From NCBI RefSeq assembly GCF_025460765.1, contig NZ_JAMWEG010000022.1, positions 44,945 through 108,944 on the forward strand: 64,000 bases of DNA, in the 5' to 3' direction. Below are positions 29,440-37,712 of the stretch, in pieces; position 1 is the stretch's first letter; every line of letters starts with the position of its first letter. Source of the stretch: Micromonospora sp. MA102. GTDB taxonomy: Bacteria > Actinomycetota > Actinomycetes > Mycobacteriales > Micromonosporaceae. The notes beneath the pieces are model-generated. The model was given only the letters and a program-made list of their open reading frames with translations, was not told where the DNA came from and ran no database searches. The position numbers and the translations under genes are program-made.

Positions 29440-30507
29440 TCACGGTGCGGTGCTGGTCTCCACGACGGCCAGGATCTCCGCCGCGAGTTCCTTCGTGGTG
29501 GCGATGCCACCGAGATCGGGGGTGTGCAGGGAAGGATCGCGAAGCGCGGTCGCGACCGCGTCGCGCACGATTCGCCCGGCTGCCGGCAGGCCGACGTGGT
29601 CGAAGAGCATGGCTCCGGACAGCATGCACGCGACCGGGTTGGCCACGCCACGCCCGGCGATGTCCGGGGCCGAGCCGTGCACCGGCTCGAAGAGCGCCGG
29701 CACGTCGCCCCCTGGCAGCAGATTCGCGCTCGGCGCCATGCCCATGCCGCCGACGAGCGCGGCCGCGAGGTCGGAGAGGATGTCGCCGAACAGGTTGCTG
29801 CACAGCAGTACGTCGAGTTCGCGGGGCCGTTGCACGAGCCGGACGGCCATTGCGTCGACCAGCACGTTCTCGCACGCGACGTCGGGGTTTTCCGCCGCCA
29901 CCTCTGCGACGACGGAGTCCCAGAGCGTGTAGCCGTGGCGAAGAACGTTCGACTTCGTCACCAGGCTCACCCTGCCCCGCCGGGTCCGTGCGAGGTCGAA
30001 GGCGTACCGGGCGGCTCGCAGGATGGCTGGCCGCGAGTGGACCGCCACCTCGATGCCGACCTCGTGTGGAGTGGCGGTGTGCGCGCGACCGCCGATGCCG
30101 GCGTACTCCCCCTCGGTGTTCTCCCGGACGATGACGAGGTCGATCCCCTCCGGCTCGCGCAGCGCGGTCGTCACGCCGGCCCAGGACTGGACGGGCCGGA
30201 CGTTGACCGCGAGGTCCAAGGCCTGCCGCACCCCGATGATCAGACCCCAGATCAGTTCGTGGTCCGGCACGTCCGGCCGGCCGACCGCCCCGAACAGCAC
30301 CGCGGGAAAGTCGCGGAGCACGTCGGCGGCGTCCGCGGGCATCGCTCGTCCGGTACGCAGATACCGGTCGCCGCCCCAGTCGAACTCGACGATGTCCAGC
30401 GTCCTGCCGGCGCACCCGGCGGCCGCTCGGAGCACGGGAAGGCTCGCCGAGACCACCTCGGGGCCCACGCCGTCGCCGGGAATCACTGCCACGCGGAGGT
30501 CCTGCAC
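29440..30507 (-). CDS. Isocitrate/isopropylmalate-type dehydrogenase (tartrate/D-malate-like)
   Basis: 355-residue beta-decarboxylating dehydrogenase. Visible are the substrate loop IVRENTEGEYAG, the Lys in VTKSNVLRHG, metal-binding Asp residues in SNLFGDILSDLAA and the cofactor loop EPVHGSAPDIAGRG-ANP. Sequence style is closest to tartrate/D-malate dehydrogenases rather than LeuB. It heads the ten-gene operon, so it probably oxidises a hydroxy-acid from the catabolic route. A FadR-like palindrome begins 40 bp upstream of its ATG. Confidence 0.85.
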   Translation of the reverse strand: MQDLRVAVIPGDGVGPEVVSASLPVLRAAAGCAGRTLDIVEFDWGGDRYLRTGRAMPADAADVLRDFPAVLFGAVGRPDVPDHELIWGLIIGVRQALDLAVNVRPVQSWAGVTTALREPEGIDLVIVRENTEGEYAGIGGRAHTATPHEVGIEVAVHSRPAILRAARYAFDLARTRRGRVSLVTKSNVLRHGYTLWDSVVAEVAAENPDVACENVLVDAMAVRLVQRPRELDVLLCSNLFGDILSDLAAALVGGMGMAPSANLLPGGDVPALFEPVHGSAPDIAGRGVANPVACMLSGAMLFDHVGLPAAGRIVRDAVATALRDPSLHTPDLGGIATTKELAAEILAVVETSTAP

Positions 30508-30546
30508 GCCGAGCTCTCCGTTCTATGCGGACGCTCTTTACCTTGC

Positions 30547-30559
30547 CTGGTCTGACCAG
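30547..30559. promoter_or_regulatory. FadR-type operator palindrome
   Basis: CTGGTCTGACCAG is a perfect 6-bp inverted repeat around one base and matches the TGGTCnGACCA core known for FadR-subfamily GntR proteins. It lies between the divergent dehydrogenase operon (start 30507) and the exported P1 hydrolase (start 30699). The FadR-type regulator at 32330 is the obvious candidate to bind it. Confidence 0.72.
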
Positions 30560-30698
30560 TAGCCTCAGTGGACCCCCACGCTCTCACTCGCCCGCAGGGA
30601 AGGTCAAGAGCTCAACCCGACGGTCTTCGCCGGAATCGGGGCCCACCGCTGCGGACCCAGGAGCGGATCCGGCACCCACTCCACACAAAGGGGATCTC

Positions 30699-32144
30699 AT
30701 GACATCCATGGCTTCGCGGTCCGCCGCACTGCTCGCCGGGGCGCTGATGTTCTCGGTCGTCACCGTCGGCGTTCCCGGTCCCGCCGCGGCGGCGGACACC
30801 CCCGGTCTGCCCGGCAGGTACAACGCGATCACCGACGTCCCGGGCATCCACGTCGGCCAGGTCCAGTCCACCCGAGCCCCGTACCTGACCGGCAGCACCG
30901 TCGTCTACACCCCCCGCATGTCCGTGACCGGGGTCGACCAGGAAGGCGGCGCGCCGGCCACCAAGGAGACCGACCTGCTCGACCCGCTCAACTCCAACCC
31001 CGGCGTCAACGCGGTGATGCTCGGCGGGAGCAGCATGTACGGGCTGTCCGCCACCGACGGCATCATCCGCTGGCTCGAGGAACGCGGCGAGGGCGTCCGC
31101 GTGGGCAACGGAGTCGCTCCGATCGTGCCGGCCGCCGACATCTTCGATCTGGGCCGGGGCGGCGACTTCCGCGCCCGCACCACCCCCGCCTGGGGCTGGC
31201 TCGCAGCCGAGAACGCCAAGGCGAGCGCCGTCGCACAGGGTGTGGTCGGCGGCGGCACCGGGGCCCGCTCGGGTGGTTTGAAAGGCGGTGTCGGCACGGC
31301 CAGCATGGTCCTCGACAACGGCATCGTCGTCGGCGCGATCGTCGTGGTGAACTCGGTCGGGTCCCCGGTCGACCCGCGGGACTGCTCGCTGTTCGCCGCC
31401 CGATACGAGGTGGCCGGCGAGTTCCGCGGCCTGGAGACGCCGAAGAAGCAGGAATGCAACCCGCCCGGCGCGTCCGGCGCCAAGGCGGACGAACCGTCGA
31501 TGAACACCACGATCGCGGTGGTCGCGACCAACGCGCCGCTGGAGAAGGCCGCCGCCGCCCGGATGGCCACCAACGCGCACGACGGCCTTGCCCGGGCGAT
31601 CAACCCGATCCACACGCTGAGCGACGGCGACACGGTCTTCGCGACCTCGACCGGCGACGGCACCCCGTTGCGCGTCAACGCCGACGGTGGCCAGCTCAAC
31701 CGCATCTTCAACGCGGCCGCCGATACCCTCACCCGGGCGGTCGGGCACGCGATTCTCAACGCCACCACCGTCGGGACGGCACAGAGCTACTGCGACCGGT
31801 ATCCCTCGGCGTGCAAGAAGCTCTCCCCACTGCCGGCGGACCAGCGCGGCGCGGCGCCGGAGGTCACGGCCGATTCGCTGGCCGCGGCCGCCGCGAAGGT
31901 TTCCGGCGGCACTCCGTCGGTCGGCGGCTCGTCGACCACGGGGCCGGCCGCCCAGTCGAGCGCCCCCGCAGCCGAGGAGAAGAAGACCGACGGATCGCGG
32001 CAACCGGTTTCGTTCACCGGCCCCGCCTCTGCCGGCGGCAACGGCCCCTCCCCCTTGCTCGTCAACGGAGGGCTGGCCCTGGTCGGGCTCGCCGGGCTGG
32101 CCGGCGGCTTGTTGATCCGACGCCGAGCAGCCACCAGGAGTTGA
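30699..32144 (+). CDS. P1-family (DmpA/NylC-like) hydrolase, exported and membrane-anchored
   Basis: 481-residue paralogue of the cytoplasmic P1 hydrolase. A signal peptide (SRSAALLAGALMFSVVTVGV, then AAAADT) is followed by PGRYNAITDVPGIHVGQVQ, GGSSMYGLSATDG, FDLGRGGDF and GGLKGGVGTASM. Asn269-Thr270 in MNTTIAVVATN matches the NylC-type self-cleavage site. After the catalytic domain come a Cys pair (YCDRYPSACKK), a Ser/Pro/Ala-rich linker of about 80 residues, a hydrophobic span (GLALVGLAGLAGGLLI) and RRRAATRS. The domain should therefore sit outside the cell, tethered to the membrane. ATG 30699 follows AAAGGGG. Confidence 0.88.
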   Translation: MTSMASRSAALLAGALMFSVVTVGVPGPAAAADTPGLPGRYNAITDVPGIHVGQVQSTRAPYLTGSTVVYTPRMSVTGVDQEGGAPATKETDLLDPLNSNPGVNAVMLGGSSMYGLSATDGIIRWLEERGEGVRVGNGVAPIVPAADIFDLGRGGDFRARTTPAWGWLAAENAKASAVAQGVVGGGTGARSGGLKGGVGTASMVLDNGIVVGAIVVVNSVGSPVDPRDCSLFAARYEVAGEFRGLETPKKQECNPPGASGAKADEPSMNTTIAVVATNAPLEKAAAARMATNAHDGLARAINPIHTLSDGDTVFATSTGDGTPLRVNADGGQLNRIFNAAADTLTRAVGHAILNATTVGTAQSYCDRYPSACKKLSPLPADQRGAAPEVTADSLAAAAAKVSGGTPSVGGSSTTGPAAQSSAPAAEEKKTDGSRQPVSFTGPASAGGNGPSPLLVNGGLALVGLAGLAGGLLIRRRAATRS

Positions 32145-32247
32145 TCCCGACCCGGAGAACGACACTTCGCGGAATCGGCAGGCGCGACCTGACCGTCGCG
32201 CCTGCCGAGCGCCGTGGGCGTTACCATTCCCGGGCAGACGGCCGTAT

Positions 32248-32259
32248 TTGGTCGGATCG
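32248..32259. promoter_or_regulatory. Possible degenerate FadR-type site before gntR
   Basis: TTGGTCGGATCG keeps the left half TGGTC and spacing of the operator at 30547 but has two mismatches in the right half. It lies about 70 bp upstream of the regulator start, consistent with weak autoregulation. It could be chance. Confidence 0.3.
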
Positions 32260-32329
32260 CTTCGCCCCACCACGGCGATGCCGCTGCATCGCGAGCGCTT
32301 CTGCAGACTTTGAAGACGAGGGGTAGCCA

Positions 32330-33085
32330 GTGGCCCAACGGCCGCGATTTCAGCCGGTCCAACCCGTGCGGGCGTACGAACGGATCGTGCAGCAGATCGA
32401 GGAGGCAATCCTCCGCGGTGACCTGCGCCCGGGCGAACGACTGCCGTCCGAGCGCGACCTGGTCCAGCAGTTTTCGGTCAGCCGCGCCACCGTGCGCGAG
32501 GCGCTGCGGGTTCTCCAGAGCAATGGCATGGTCCGCTCGCGGGCCGGCGACCCGGCGGGTGCGGAGATCATGCCATTCTCCCCGGCCACCTTGCAGAAGT
32601 CGATGACCACTCTGGCCCGACTCTCCGAGCTGACCCTCACCGAGCTTATTCAGTTCCGCATGTTGCTGGATGCGACCGCCAACCTGCTCGCTGCCCAGCT
32701 GCGCACAGAGGAGCAGCTCAGCGAGATGGACACAGCGCTGAAGGTGATGCGCGACAGCGTGTCCCTCGGATACGAGGAGTTCAGCCGGGCCGACGTGGCG
32801 TTCCACGACGCGGTCGCGAGAGCCAGCGGCAATCGACTGCTCCAGGTCTGCAATCAGGTGGTGCGGTCGGTGGCGCTCACCCTCATCGCCGAGAAGATTG
32901 TGCACGCGCTCGACCGCACCGCGCAGATGGAGGAGAGCATCGCCCACCATGCCGAGGTGCTTGAGGCGGTTCGAGCTGGCGACGGCACCGCCGCGGCACG
33001 TATCGCGCGCCAGAATCTCTACGACTACTACGCTTCATATGTCCCCGAGAACGAACGGATGTTCCTGCGGGCATTGCTCGATTGA
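32330..33085 (+). CDS. GntR-family regulator, FadR subfamily
   Basis: 251-residue regulator with an N-terminal winged helix (YERIVQQIEEAILRGDLRPG, LPSERDLVQQFSVSRATVRE) and a C-terminal FCD domain (FRMLLDATANLLAAQL; FHDAVARASGNRLLQVCNQV). The start GTG at 32330 follows GAGGGG. It sits 185 bp after the exported hydrolase gene and probably senses a product of the pathway, de-repressing both divergent transcripts through the palindrome at 30547. Confidence 0.87.
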   Translation: MAQRPRFQPVQPVRAYERIVQQIEEAILRGDLRPGERLPSERDLVQQFSVSRATVREALRVLQSNGMVRSRAGDPAGAEIMPFSPATLQKSMTTLARLSELTLTELIQFRMLLDATANLLAAQLRTEEQLSEMDTALKVMRDSVSLGYEEFSRADVAFHDAVARASGNRLLQVCNQVVRSVALTLIAEKIVHALDRTAQMEESIAHHAEVLEAVRAGDGTAAARIARQNLYDYYASYVPENERMFLRALLD

Positions 33086-33523
33086 CAGCGATCATCCTTG
33101 AGTTACCAGCGTAGCGTCGCAGAGGTTCACCTGGGGGCGTCGCCAATCTCGTTCGGATGAGACAACTCAGAGGGTCCGAGATGTCCTCTACCCCCAGCCC
33201 CGGGGACGCCTCGGTCCCAGACGACGGCGTGAGTGATCAAGGGGCCGAATGTACTGGGCTTGTGCGGCCTCATCGCAAGCCCGCGGTCTGCGCGTCGGCG
33301 CATCCCTGCACCCACTCCGCCCCCACGCGCAAGGCCGAGCCATCCAGCGGCTCCTTTCCACCGTGACCTGCGCATATTCCCTAGCGGGTGTGACCTCGAC
33401 GTCGCCGACGGCCCCGACCGCGACGCGGGGTGCGTCGGAGGCCCTGCGGTGCGTACAGTTCCGGGTCGGACTTGGGGTGGGCCGGGGAGATCCGGCGCCG
33501 GAACGGGATGAGACAGCGACGGC
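33086..33523. other. Intergenic region, no gene recognised
   Basis: 438 bp between the GntR gene and the zinc-ribbon SDR gene. Short frames on both strands read as shadows: Arg/Pro-rich, no known motif, poor start sites. The region presumably holds the promoter of the SDR gene; I see no convincing palindrome. Confidence 0.5.
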
Positions 33524-34984
33524 ATGGCGGCGGACAAAATTACGGAAACCGGTCAATACGGCATCGATCGGAGCCTGCTCGAGACCTGTCTCAGCGTCTT
33601 TGAGGCATTGGAGAACCTGCCTCCCGATCACCCCGACGTGGTGCGGGTGCAGCGGGCCACCGCGAAGTTCTACAAGGTGATCAAGCAGCGGCGACGCGAG
33701 GAACGGCGGGATGCCATCGCGGCGGCGGACCGCGCGGTGACGGCGGCCACCGCCACCGGCGCCCCGGGCCGGATCGACGACGAGACCCAGGGCATCCCGC
33801 TCGCCTCCCCCACCGTGGGTGCCACGGCGGGCTTCCTCCACAATCCGCGCGGCTGCTACGTCTGCAAGCAGCGCTACCGCGAGGTGGACGCCTTCTACCA
33901 TCAGCTCTGCCCGCCCTGCGCCGCGCTCAACCGGGAGCGCCGGAACGCCCGCACCGACCTGACCGGCCGGCGCGCGCTGCTCACCGGCGGCCGGGCGAAG
34001 ATCGGCATGTACATCGCGCTGCGGCTGCTGCGCGACGGCGCGCACACCACGGTGACCACGCGGTTTCCCCACGACGCGGTCCGCCGATTCGCCGCGATGC
34101 CAGACAGCGGTGACTGGCTGCACCGCCTGCGAATCGTCGGGATCGACCTGCGCGACCCCGCCCAGGTGATCGCCCTCGCTGACTCGGTCAGCGGCCAGGG
34201 ACCACTCGACATTTTGATCAACAACGCGGCGCAGACCGTCCGCCGCACGCCCGGGGCGTACTCGCAGCTCGTCGCCGCGGAGGCGGCGGCCCTGCCGGAC
34301 GGCCCGCTGCCGGAGATGATCACGTTCGCCAAACCGGTCGGCCGGGGCGACCCGACGGGCAGCCTGACCGCCCCGCCGAAGTCGGCCACGATCACCCCGC
34401 AGGCGCTCACCGCGTTGGCGCTGACCAGCGGCTCCGCCTCGCCAGAACGCATCGCGGCAGCCACCGCCATCGACGCCGGCGGTCTGGTGCCAGACCTCGA
34501 CCCGGTCAACAGCTGGGTACAGCGGGTACACGAGGTGAACCCGGTCGAGCTGCTCGAAGTGCAGCTGTGCAACGTGACGGCCCCGTTCGTGCTAGTCAGC
34601 CGGCTGCGACCGGCGATGGCCGCAGCGACCGCCCGCCGCAAGTACGTGGTGAACGTGTCGGCGATGGAGGGCCAGTTCGCCCGCGGCTACAAGGGGCCAG
34701 GGCACCCGCACACCAACATGGCCAAGGCCGCGCTGAACATGCTGACCCGGACCAGCGCCCAGGAGATGCTGGCCGACGGCATCCTCATGACCAGCGTCGA
34801 TACCGGCTGGATCACCGACGAGCGGCCCCACCCGACGAAGATGCGACTGGCGGACGCCGGCTTCCACGCCCCGCTGGACCTGGTTGACGGCGCGGCCCGG
34901 GTGTACGACCCGATCGTCCGCGGCGAGCAGGGCGAAGACCTTTACGGCTGCTTCCTGAAGGACTACGCGCCCTGCGCTTGGTGA
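33524..34984 (+). CDS. Atypical SDR with N-terminal four-Cys zinc-ribbon-like module
   Basis: 486 residues. Residues 1-100 are helical and charged. A treble-Cys module follows: Cys111-x2-Cys114, 14 residues, Cys129-x2-Cys132. Then comes a Rossmann fold with LLTGGRAKIGMYIALRLLRD (about 145-165) and ILINNAAQTVRRTP. Roughly 100 extra residues precede NVTAPFVLVSRLRP. In the catalytic region (NVSAMEGQF; HPHTNMAKAALNML) the position four before Lys is Thr rather than Tyr, so classical SDR chemistry is doubtful. Function unknown; similar long proteins occur in actinomycetes (recall). Confidence 0.75.
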   Translation: MAADKITETGQYGIDRSLLETCLSVFEALENLPPDHPDVVRVQRATAKFYKVIKQRRREERRDAIAAADRAVTAATATGAPGRIDDETQGIPLASPTVGATAGFLHNPRGCYVCKQRYREVDAFYHQLCPPCAALNRERRNARTDLTGRRALLTGGRAKIGMYIALRLLRDGAHTTVTTRFPHDAVRRFAAMPDSGDWLHRLRIVGIDLRDPAQVIALADSVSGQGPLDILINNAAQTVRRTPGAYSQLVAAEAAALPDGPLPEMITFAKPVGRGDPTGSLTAPPKSATITPQALTALALTSGSASPERIAAATAIDAGGLVPDLDPVNSWVQRVHEVNPVELLEVQLCNVTAPFVLVSRLRPAMAAATARRKYVVNVSAMEGQFARGYKGPGHPHTNMAKAALNMLTRTSAQEMLADGILMTSVDTGWITDERPHPTKMRLADAGFHAPLDLVDGAARVYDPIVRGEQGEDLYGCFLKDYAPCAW

Positions 34985-35087
34985 TCAGCGCGCCCCCGTC
35001 GGCCGCCCAGGCTCAGGCCGACACGGTCAGCACCGTCGCCCGCGTCCACTGCAGGCCCAAGCTGCGGTGGCTCGTGCAGCTCTCTTC

Positions 35088-35513
35088 ATGCCCGGCACGA
35101 CAAGGGTGATCGACTACGCGGTGGCAGGTCCACTGACGAGGATCGACACGGTCCATGAGCCTGCGCTGGCGGCCCTCCCGCGCGAGGCCGTGGAGATCTG
35201 CCGCCTTGTTCGCGATTTCGTCGTCCAGCCGACGGACGCGAAGGGCCTGAGCGCGCCCGACGAGCGGTTCGCCGAGAACCAGCTCCGTCCCGTCAACGGT
35301 CTGATCGGCGCCCTGCTCGCCCTCGACGCGGCCCAGCTGACCGTCGCACGCCATCCCTCCCGGCGGGTGATCGGCACGTGCCGGCCTTTCGCCGTGCTCA
35401 GCTATGCCTTGCTGCGTTACCGCGGGCTCGCGGCCGGGCCCGCTGCGGGCTGTCGGTGTGTCCGGCGTCGGCGCGAACGATTCCGTAGCGGAAGTGGCGT
35501 TCCACCCAGGTGA
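35088..35513 (+). pseudogene. Truncated transglutaminase-like gene
   Basis: Reads VIDYAVAGPLTRIDTVHEPA, a helical middle, then LTVARHPSRRVIGTCRPFAVL and SYALLRYRGLAA, resembling actinobacterial transglutaminase-like proteins in which the Cys of G-(N/T)-CR-(H/D)-F starts the catalytic triad. The downstream His and Asp motifs are gone: the frame breaks after RGLAAGP into integrase-derived sequence on the other strand. Probably non-functional. Confidence 0.6.
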
Positions 35514-35571
35514 GTGGAGTGGCGTGCCGCAGCCAGTGGGTGGAGATGTTGTGCACGGCGACAGCTCCTCG
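35450..35571 (-). pseudogene. Tyrosine recombinase C-terminal fragment
   Basis: The minus strand reads VAVHNISTHWLRHATPLTWV, then ERHFRYGIVRADAGHTD. The His-x-x-Arg (HWLRH) box and the GHT segment match the C-terminal catalytic region of phage-type integrases. No N-terminus and no final catalytic Tyr are visible. It is wedged between the truncated transglutaminase-like gene and the response-regulator fragment. Confidence 0.6.
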
Positions 35572-35741
35572 ATCGCCACCGGCTTCACGAGGTAGTCGTC
35601 GGCGCCCGCCTCCAGCGCGGCGACGATGTCGTGGGTGTCGTCCCGGGCGCTCACCACCACGACCGGCACATCATCCTCGCGGCGCAGTTGCCGGATGCAC
35701 TCGAGGCCGTCGCGGCCGGGCAGCATCAGGTCGACGAGCAC
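35562..35741 (-). pseudogene. Response-regulator receiver-domain fragment
   Basis: The minus strand reads MLVDLMLPGRDGLECIRQLR, then EDDVPVVVVSARDDTHDIVA and LEAGADDYLVKPVAIEEL: the phospho-acceptor Asp, the Ser/Thr switch and the KP motif of an OmpR-type receiver domain. The first roughly 45 residues and the whole DNA-binding domain are missing, so it is a fragment joined to unrelated sequences on both sides. Confidence 0.75.
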
Positions 35742-35744
35742 GAG

Positions 35745-36141
35745 CCCGAGATCTGGCCGTTCCGATCCCGTCCATCACCGTTGACGCTCCGGTGCTGGAG
35801 GCGGCCCGGGTGTTGGCCGCGCACAATCTCCCCGGTCTGATCGTGGTCGACGGGCGCGGCTGCCCGGTGACCGTGCTGCCCGGCACGCCGGTGCTGCGCC
35901 TGGTGATTCCGGGCTACTGCCGGGAGGATCCGACCCTGGCGCGGATGATCGACGAGCCGTCGGCAGACGTGTTCCTGCGCGGCGCCGAGGGGCGTACGGT
36001 GGCCGACCTGCTGCCGAAGGAGCACCTTAAGCCGCCGGTGGTCGAACCGCAGGCGACCGTGCTCGAGGTCGCGGCAGTGTGATGGCGCAGAAGCGCAGCC
36101 CACTGGTCGCGGTGGCGCAGAAGTGGTGCACGACTGGCCCG
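35745..36141 (+). pseudogene. Frameshifted, truncated CBS-domain protein
   Basis: Starts without an initiator at RDLAVPIPSITVDAPVLEAA and continues LAAHNLPGLIVVDGRGCPVT, VLPGTPVLRLVIPGYCREDP through VLEVAAV, a CBS-pair layout. A stop follows at 36080, but in another frame the sequence resumes as MAQKRSPLVAV, the expected start of the next CBS beta strand, and then ends. So there is a frameshift near 36078 plus loss of the C-terminus. Confidence 0.7.
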
Positions 36142-36476
36142 TGATGGGCTTGTTGCGTAGATGAGCGACGGCCATCGCGTCGATCCTTCAAGACGACCAA
36201 GTCAGAGAAGGAGGGAAGAACGCGATGGCCGCTTCAGAGGGTGTGAACCCTGTTGACGCCGCCGCTTCCACCAGCCGATCATCGAGCGCGGCTCAGTGAT
36301 CGGGACGCCGGGGGCGCCAGCTAGCTTGGTCTTAACCCCCCGAGATCCGGCCGGTCATCATCGACGCCCGGGCGAATGCACCGGAGCCGCACGTCGCTCT
36401 CGGCATCGGTGTCGGGATGCGCCGATGATGGACGGCCGATCTAGGGAAGTCGAGCGGCGGATTCGGTTCCAACTGC
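36142..36476. other. Non-coding stretch, possible IS end
   Basis: 335 bp after the CBS remnant. GGCCATCGCG near 36170 and CGCGATGGCC near 36222 are inverted copies flanking an AAGGAGGGAA, which could be the edge and translation signal of a lost transposase gene; the frame after the second copy closes within about 25 codons. Nothing else recognised. Confidence 0.35.
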
Positions 36477-37112
36477 CTATGCGTCGTGTGGGATCGCGAA
36501 GGTCTCGATGTAGTCGAGAGCGGCTTCCAGGGCGTCCCTGAGGGGCGAGATGTCCCGGGCGACTTGTGCGAGGAGCATGCCGCCCTGGAACGCGGCGAGG
36601 AGCAGGCTCGCGAGCTGCTCGGGGTCGGCCTCGTCGCTCAGACGGCCCTGCCGCTGCAGGCGGAGGAGCGCGTCGCGGAAGATCTCTCGCCACTGGGCGA
36701 ACGCATCCGCAAGCTCATCGTGAACGTCGAGGTCGGTCTTGATGATCTCGCTGGCGAGCGACCCGAGGCTGCAGCCTTCCTGGTAGGAGCGTTCATACCC
36801 GATATAGAACGCCGCCCACTTCCGAAACCCCTCGAGGCTCTCGAAGCCGTCGAACTGTTCGCCGCGATGGAACCCGAGGACGCGTTCAGCCTGCCATTCG
36901 ATCACCGCCAGGACGAGGCTCTCCTTGGTCGGGAAGTAGTGGTTGATCTGCGACCCGCTGACGCCGGCGGCGCGCCGGAGCTTGTCGTTGTTCGTGGCGT
37001 GGACGCCCTCGGCGTAGATGAGCGCGGCGGCGTGCTCCAGTATCCGGGCACGCGTCGCCTGCCCCTTCTCGGTGAGCTGGCGAGGCGCTGGCGCTGCCGT
37101 CGTGGACTTCAT
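36477..37112 (-). CDS. TetR-family regulator (island A)
   Basis: 211 residues: HTH in KGQATRARILEHAAALIYAE, then GVSGSQINHYFPTKESLVLA, and a C-terminal domain with GCSLGSLASEIIKTDLDVHD of the TetR_C type seen in reactive-compound sensors. Divergent from the CMD pseudogene; two perfect palindromes TGGGCT-N4-AGCCCA occupy the shared 136-bp promoter. A closely similar but broken copy lies at 52974. Probable repressor of island A and, given the shared operators, of island B. Confidence 0.9.
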   Translation of the reverse strand: MKSTTAAPAPRQLTEKGQATRARILEHAAALIYAEGVHATNNDKLRRAAGVSGSQINHYFPTKESLVLAVIEWQAERVLGFHRGEQFDGFESLEGFRKWAAFYIGYERSYQEGCSLGSLASEIIKTDLDVHDELADAFAQWREIFRDALLRLQRQGRLSDEADPEQLASLLLAAFQGGMLLAQVARDISPLRDALEAALDYIETFAIPHDA

Positions 37113-37132
37113 GATTCACATCTTAGCAAAAG

Positions 37133-37148
37133 TGGGCTTGACAGCCCA
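37133..37148. promoter_or_regulatory. TetR operator A1
   Basis: TGGGCTTGACAGCCCA, a perfect 6-bp dyad around TGAC. It contains a TTGACA that could serve as the -35 element for the rightward island A transcript, so repressor binding would block it. Begins 21 bp upstream of the TetR start. Confidence 0.75.
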
Positions 37149-37175
37149 GTCATGTGTAGTGTTGCATCTACGGAG

Positions 37176-37191
37176 TGGGCTACGCAGCCCA
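37176..37191. promoter_or_regulatory. TetR operator A2
   Basis: TGGGCTACGCAGCCCA, the same dyad with a different 4-base centre, 43 bp from site A1 (about four helical turns). It lies about 58 bp before the first rightward gene. Confidence 0.75.
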
Positions 37192-37248
37192 AAACTTGAC
37201 CTGGGTCGGTTACCGACCACCACCCACACGAACCGGAGTGGATCTCCC

Positions 37249-37634
37249 GTGCCACGCCTGAACGTTCTTCCCGCCGATGAGCCCTCCGCCGACGTGCGGG
37301 GCACTCTTGACGAGGTCGGAGCGCAGTTCGGCTTCGTACCGAATATGTTCACCATGCTCGATTCGAGCCCGACCGTCCTCGATCTCGTCATGACGGTGCA
37401 GACGAAGGCGAGCAGCCTCCTGGACGCGAGGACGCGCCACACGATCGCGCTGGCCGTGTCCGAAGCCGATGGCTGCGACCTACTGCCTGGCGCCGCACAC
37501 GGCCGGGTCCCTGAAGGGCGGCATGTCCGCGGAGGACATCGAGCTGGCGGGGCGGCGGCGAAGCACTGCTGACGAACTACCTCAACAACGTGAACCTGAC
37601 CGACGTCGACATCCCGGCCCCCGACCTCCCATGA
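37249..37634 (+). pseudogene. Broken carboxymuconolactone decarboxylase-family gene (island A)
   Basis: From GTG 37249 the frame reads VPRLNVLPADEPSADVRGTL through TRHTIALAVSEADGC as in AhpD/CMD proteins. A one-base insertion near 37474 shifts the frame; the continuation TYCLAPHTAGSLKGGMSAED is in the next frame. About 55 residues are then missing before ALLTNYLNNVNLTDVDIPAP in the third frame, stopping at 37634. The intact equivalent is at 52139-52681. The thiol pair Cys-x2-Cys is split by the shift. Confidence 0.85.
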
Positions 37635-37712
37635 GCGCTTACCAAACTCACGAGCACAGCGGCCTGACCGGTCGAACCCTCGCCCTGATCGGCTGCACTG
37701 GAAAGGAACGAC

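Noticed and set aside
32020..32144. Possible LPXTG sortase signal at the end of the exported P1 hydrolase
   Set aside because: The nearest match is VSFTG; no canonical LPXTG. A hydrophobic span with an Arg tail supports simple membrane anchoring.
33127..33537. Minus-strand frame in the gap before the zinc-ribbon SDR
   Set aside because: Low-complexity, no ribosome site, no motif.
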